A stretch of 64,000 nt of DNA from Sitta carolinensis (lineage: Eukaryota; Chordata; Aves; Passeriformes; Sittidae). The notes under the pieces are model-generated. The model searched no databases, was not told the DNA's origin, and saw nothing but the letters and a program-made list of their open reading frames with translations. Shown piece by piece: positions 61,921-64,000 of this stretch. Within the stretch, counting starts at the first letter, position 1. Every line of letters starts with the position of its first letter. Both the position numbers and the translations under genes were made by a program. The stretch covers positions 20,313,001 to 20,377,000 of the forward strand of contig JAVUNC010000004.1 of assembly GCA_032173965.1 (NCBI GenBank), given 5' to 3'.

Positions 61921-64000
61921 GGCTGAAGAGGTGTATGACCACTAGTGGCAATATGAGAAACCCAAACATGTTTTTCTGCTTTTCCTATTCTACTTGACAT
62001 TACTTGACTTTTGACATGGTGAATCATCCTGTCTGTCATAAAAAGCATTTAATCATTTAAATTAGTTTAAATAGGTCCAGCAAAAACCCCAAGAAAATAT
62101 CAAGTCCAGAACACCAAAAAACTTTGAGTGCTTGATCAAAGTGAGAGACTTGTTTTCTAACACAAAATCTGACCCAGATAAAGTAACAGCTGACAGCTGC
62201 TTCTTCTATGCTGAATTAATGTCAAAATTAGCAAGTTCTTCCACGGCAGATTTCCTTCTCTCTTTGACTGGAAGAGGAAACCTTCATCAAAACTGATACA
62301 TGCCTGCAAAGAAATTTAGGTCTCAAGGAGCTGATATTTCCTAAGAAGGGGAATAATAAGTGAAAAAAGAAAGCAAAACAACAACAAAACTTCCAACAAC
62401 AATCTTCCCCAAAATTTGCTTATCCATCAAGGAGTAGGTTAAGAAAAATTCCTCATGAATCCCAGAAGGAAGAGAGGCATAAATAAGGCATACTCAGAGG
62501 TTACGTTTAATTAAGAGACTGCAAAGAACACAGCCATCAATGCTGCCATAGGTGATTGTCTGCACAGATGTGATGGGAGATGATTCTGCATATAAGAACT
62601 GAGGGTTCAGCAGTGAAATTTAACCCATTAAATGCTTTCACTGCTGGAACTGATGGCAAGAAAGTCATTGATATATGTTTCTTCTCAGTATGACATCTTT
62701 TTGCTTATTTATTTTCGCTACCACTTTCACACAGTCATATTCTTTCTCCTACCTGTAAATATATGGTGTGCTTTCTGTGTCTGACATTTTCCTTTGGACT
62801 GACTCCAAATAAAGTAAAACCAATGGAAGGTCTTGTATGAAGAGACTGCATAATTTGACTCAAATTATCTTTTTGCTCAGAGGCTGGAGAATGAATACAA
62901 GAAGTAATATTACTTTCAAAATAAAGCCATTAGTAATCATTAAAGCAGCAGCCAAATGCAGACAGTATTACAGCTGCATTAAAAAAATGGAAGTGGAAGT
63001 CAAACATTACTACTAATCACTGCCATTGTCCTGAAAAAGCAGAAATTAAAGCACTTATTTAAATTCATTTTAAATCACATTACCGAGAGACCAAATTATT
63101 AAAATTGTGGAGGCCTTACTCGTGGACTTACATAGAACAAAACCATCTTTGGATTCTTAAATCTCACAAGTGTCCTTAAGAGCTACCAGAATGACAGCAT
63201 AGGAACTACACCAGTTGCATGGGTGAATAATAGGTACATGGAAGCAAGATTCCTTGTACTCTCTTGCTGATGTGACTTGATTCTGATGGGGTAAGAAGCT
63301 GACAGGTTATTTTATTCCTCTTGCCCTTTCAGTCTGAGACAACAAAGAAGAGATGAAAGTTTTGTCATGATGGCATGCCTCTCTTGTGGAAATTCTCAGA
63401 ATTCACTAATTCATTTTTATCCAAGGAGTTTGTCACTACCAGCCTGGCCTTGATTTGAACATTACATCAGAAATTAAAGCCTCAATATTACATTTTAGGC
63501 TTCTGGCCTTTCTGGTGTCCCTATTCATGGCCTTGAATAAACAAAGATATGGAGAAGCATAATGGGCCTAACAGTAATAATTTGGTTTCCATTTGTAATG
63601 TGAGCTTAAAGACCCTTATTCAAGACTTTTTTCCCCTTCCCTTGAAAATGCAGCCATGGCTGAAATACTGCATAACTATATGTAACATCCCAACAAATGT
63701 TTATAGGTGTCCTGAACATCTAATAGAGTAAGACTGTGGTAAAAATGATTGCAATTAAAAGATACTGTGTTCGAGGTACTGAAACTACCCAAAATGTAAC
63801 TGTAAATTGAATGATGTGTAGTTTCCTATGTGTTTTGTGTCTGTGATGGACACAAACTAATTTGACTTACCTTACAGGCAGATGGATGGTTACTTCAGCA
63901 GAGCTGATCTTCTTAAGCGCGTTAAACCAACCAAATCTGATCAAGTATCTAAACTGATATTATTAAACCTTTTCTTTTTTTTGCTAAATTTTTCAGTCGT
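61921..64000. other. Unique non-coding DNA to the window end
   Basis: No gene, RNA gene or repeat family is recognised. Open frames here are short, and none shows a domain. Confidence 0.5.

Noticed and set aside
61716..62048. 110-codon minus-strand open frame
   Set aside because: It overlaps the LTR fragment at 61741-61920 and has no retroviral or cellular domain that I recognise.
1..64000. Bacterial or phage features such as CRISPR arrays, operons, Shine-Dalgarno sites, attachment sites
   Set aside because: Base composition, repeat families and absence of dense genes show vertebrate nuclear DNA; no regularly spaced direct-repeat array was seen.

Overview
The window looks like 64 kb of bird nuclear DNA without any recognisable gene. 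It is AT-rich. The recognisable interspersed repeats are CR1-type LINE fragments and avian-type endogenous retrovirus long terminal repeats (LTRs). There is no mammalian L1 or Alu, and no bacterial gene density, operon or ribosome-binding-site pattern. The LTR families and the long CR1 copy resemble what is common in neoavian and passerine genomes. 'Bird' is a confident call. 'Passerine' is only a guess, because no search could be run.

No reading frame is longer than about 170 codons. None of the translated frames resembles a known cellular protein, and I saw no convincing set of spliced exons. The window is best read as a gene desert or part of a very large intron. The only protein-coding ancestry I can recognise is the decayed reverse transcriptase of CR1 elements.

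Layout: 1-4.7 kb is unique non-coding DNA with a long T tract. An old minus-strand CR1 lies at about 4.75-5.53 kb and a CR1 3' end on the plus strand at 5.63-5.87 kb. A TTTTA microsatellite sits at 9.13 kb. A sense-orientation solo LTR lies at 10.88-11.43 kb and carries an AT-rich tandem expansion. The structural centrepiece is at 12.9-15.3 kb: a CR1 element interrupted by a 701-bp solo LTR, flanked by a matching 6-bp target-site duplication. Further CR1 relics lie near 16.7, 25.2, 40.9, 44.4 and 61.6 kb. A second copy of the 10.9-kb LTR family lies on the minus strand at 32.4-33.0 kb and a fragment of a third at 61.7-61.9 kb. A probable unrelated LTR lies at 33.6-34.0 kb. Weak relics of a tRNA-type SINE (48.9 kb) and a MIR-type SINE (55.9 kb) are also suggested. 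The remaining sequence is unique or unrecognisable, with scattered homopolymers and microsatellites.

I did not find a new biological system. The observations most worth checking are the dated nested insertion at 12.9-15.3 kb, the probable LTR at 33.6 kb, the tandem expansion inside the 10.9-kb LTR, and a small GTTGC/GCAAC motif cluster near 61.03-61.13 kb that could be a regulatory element.
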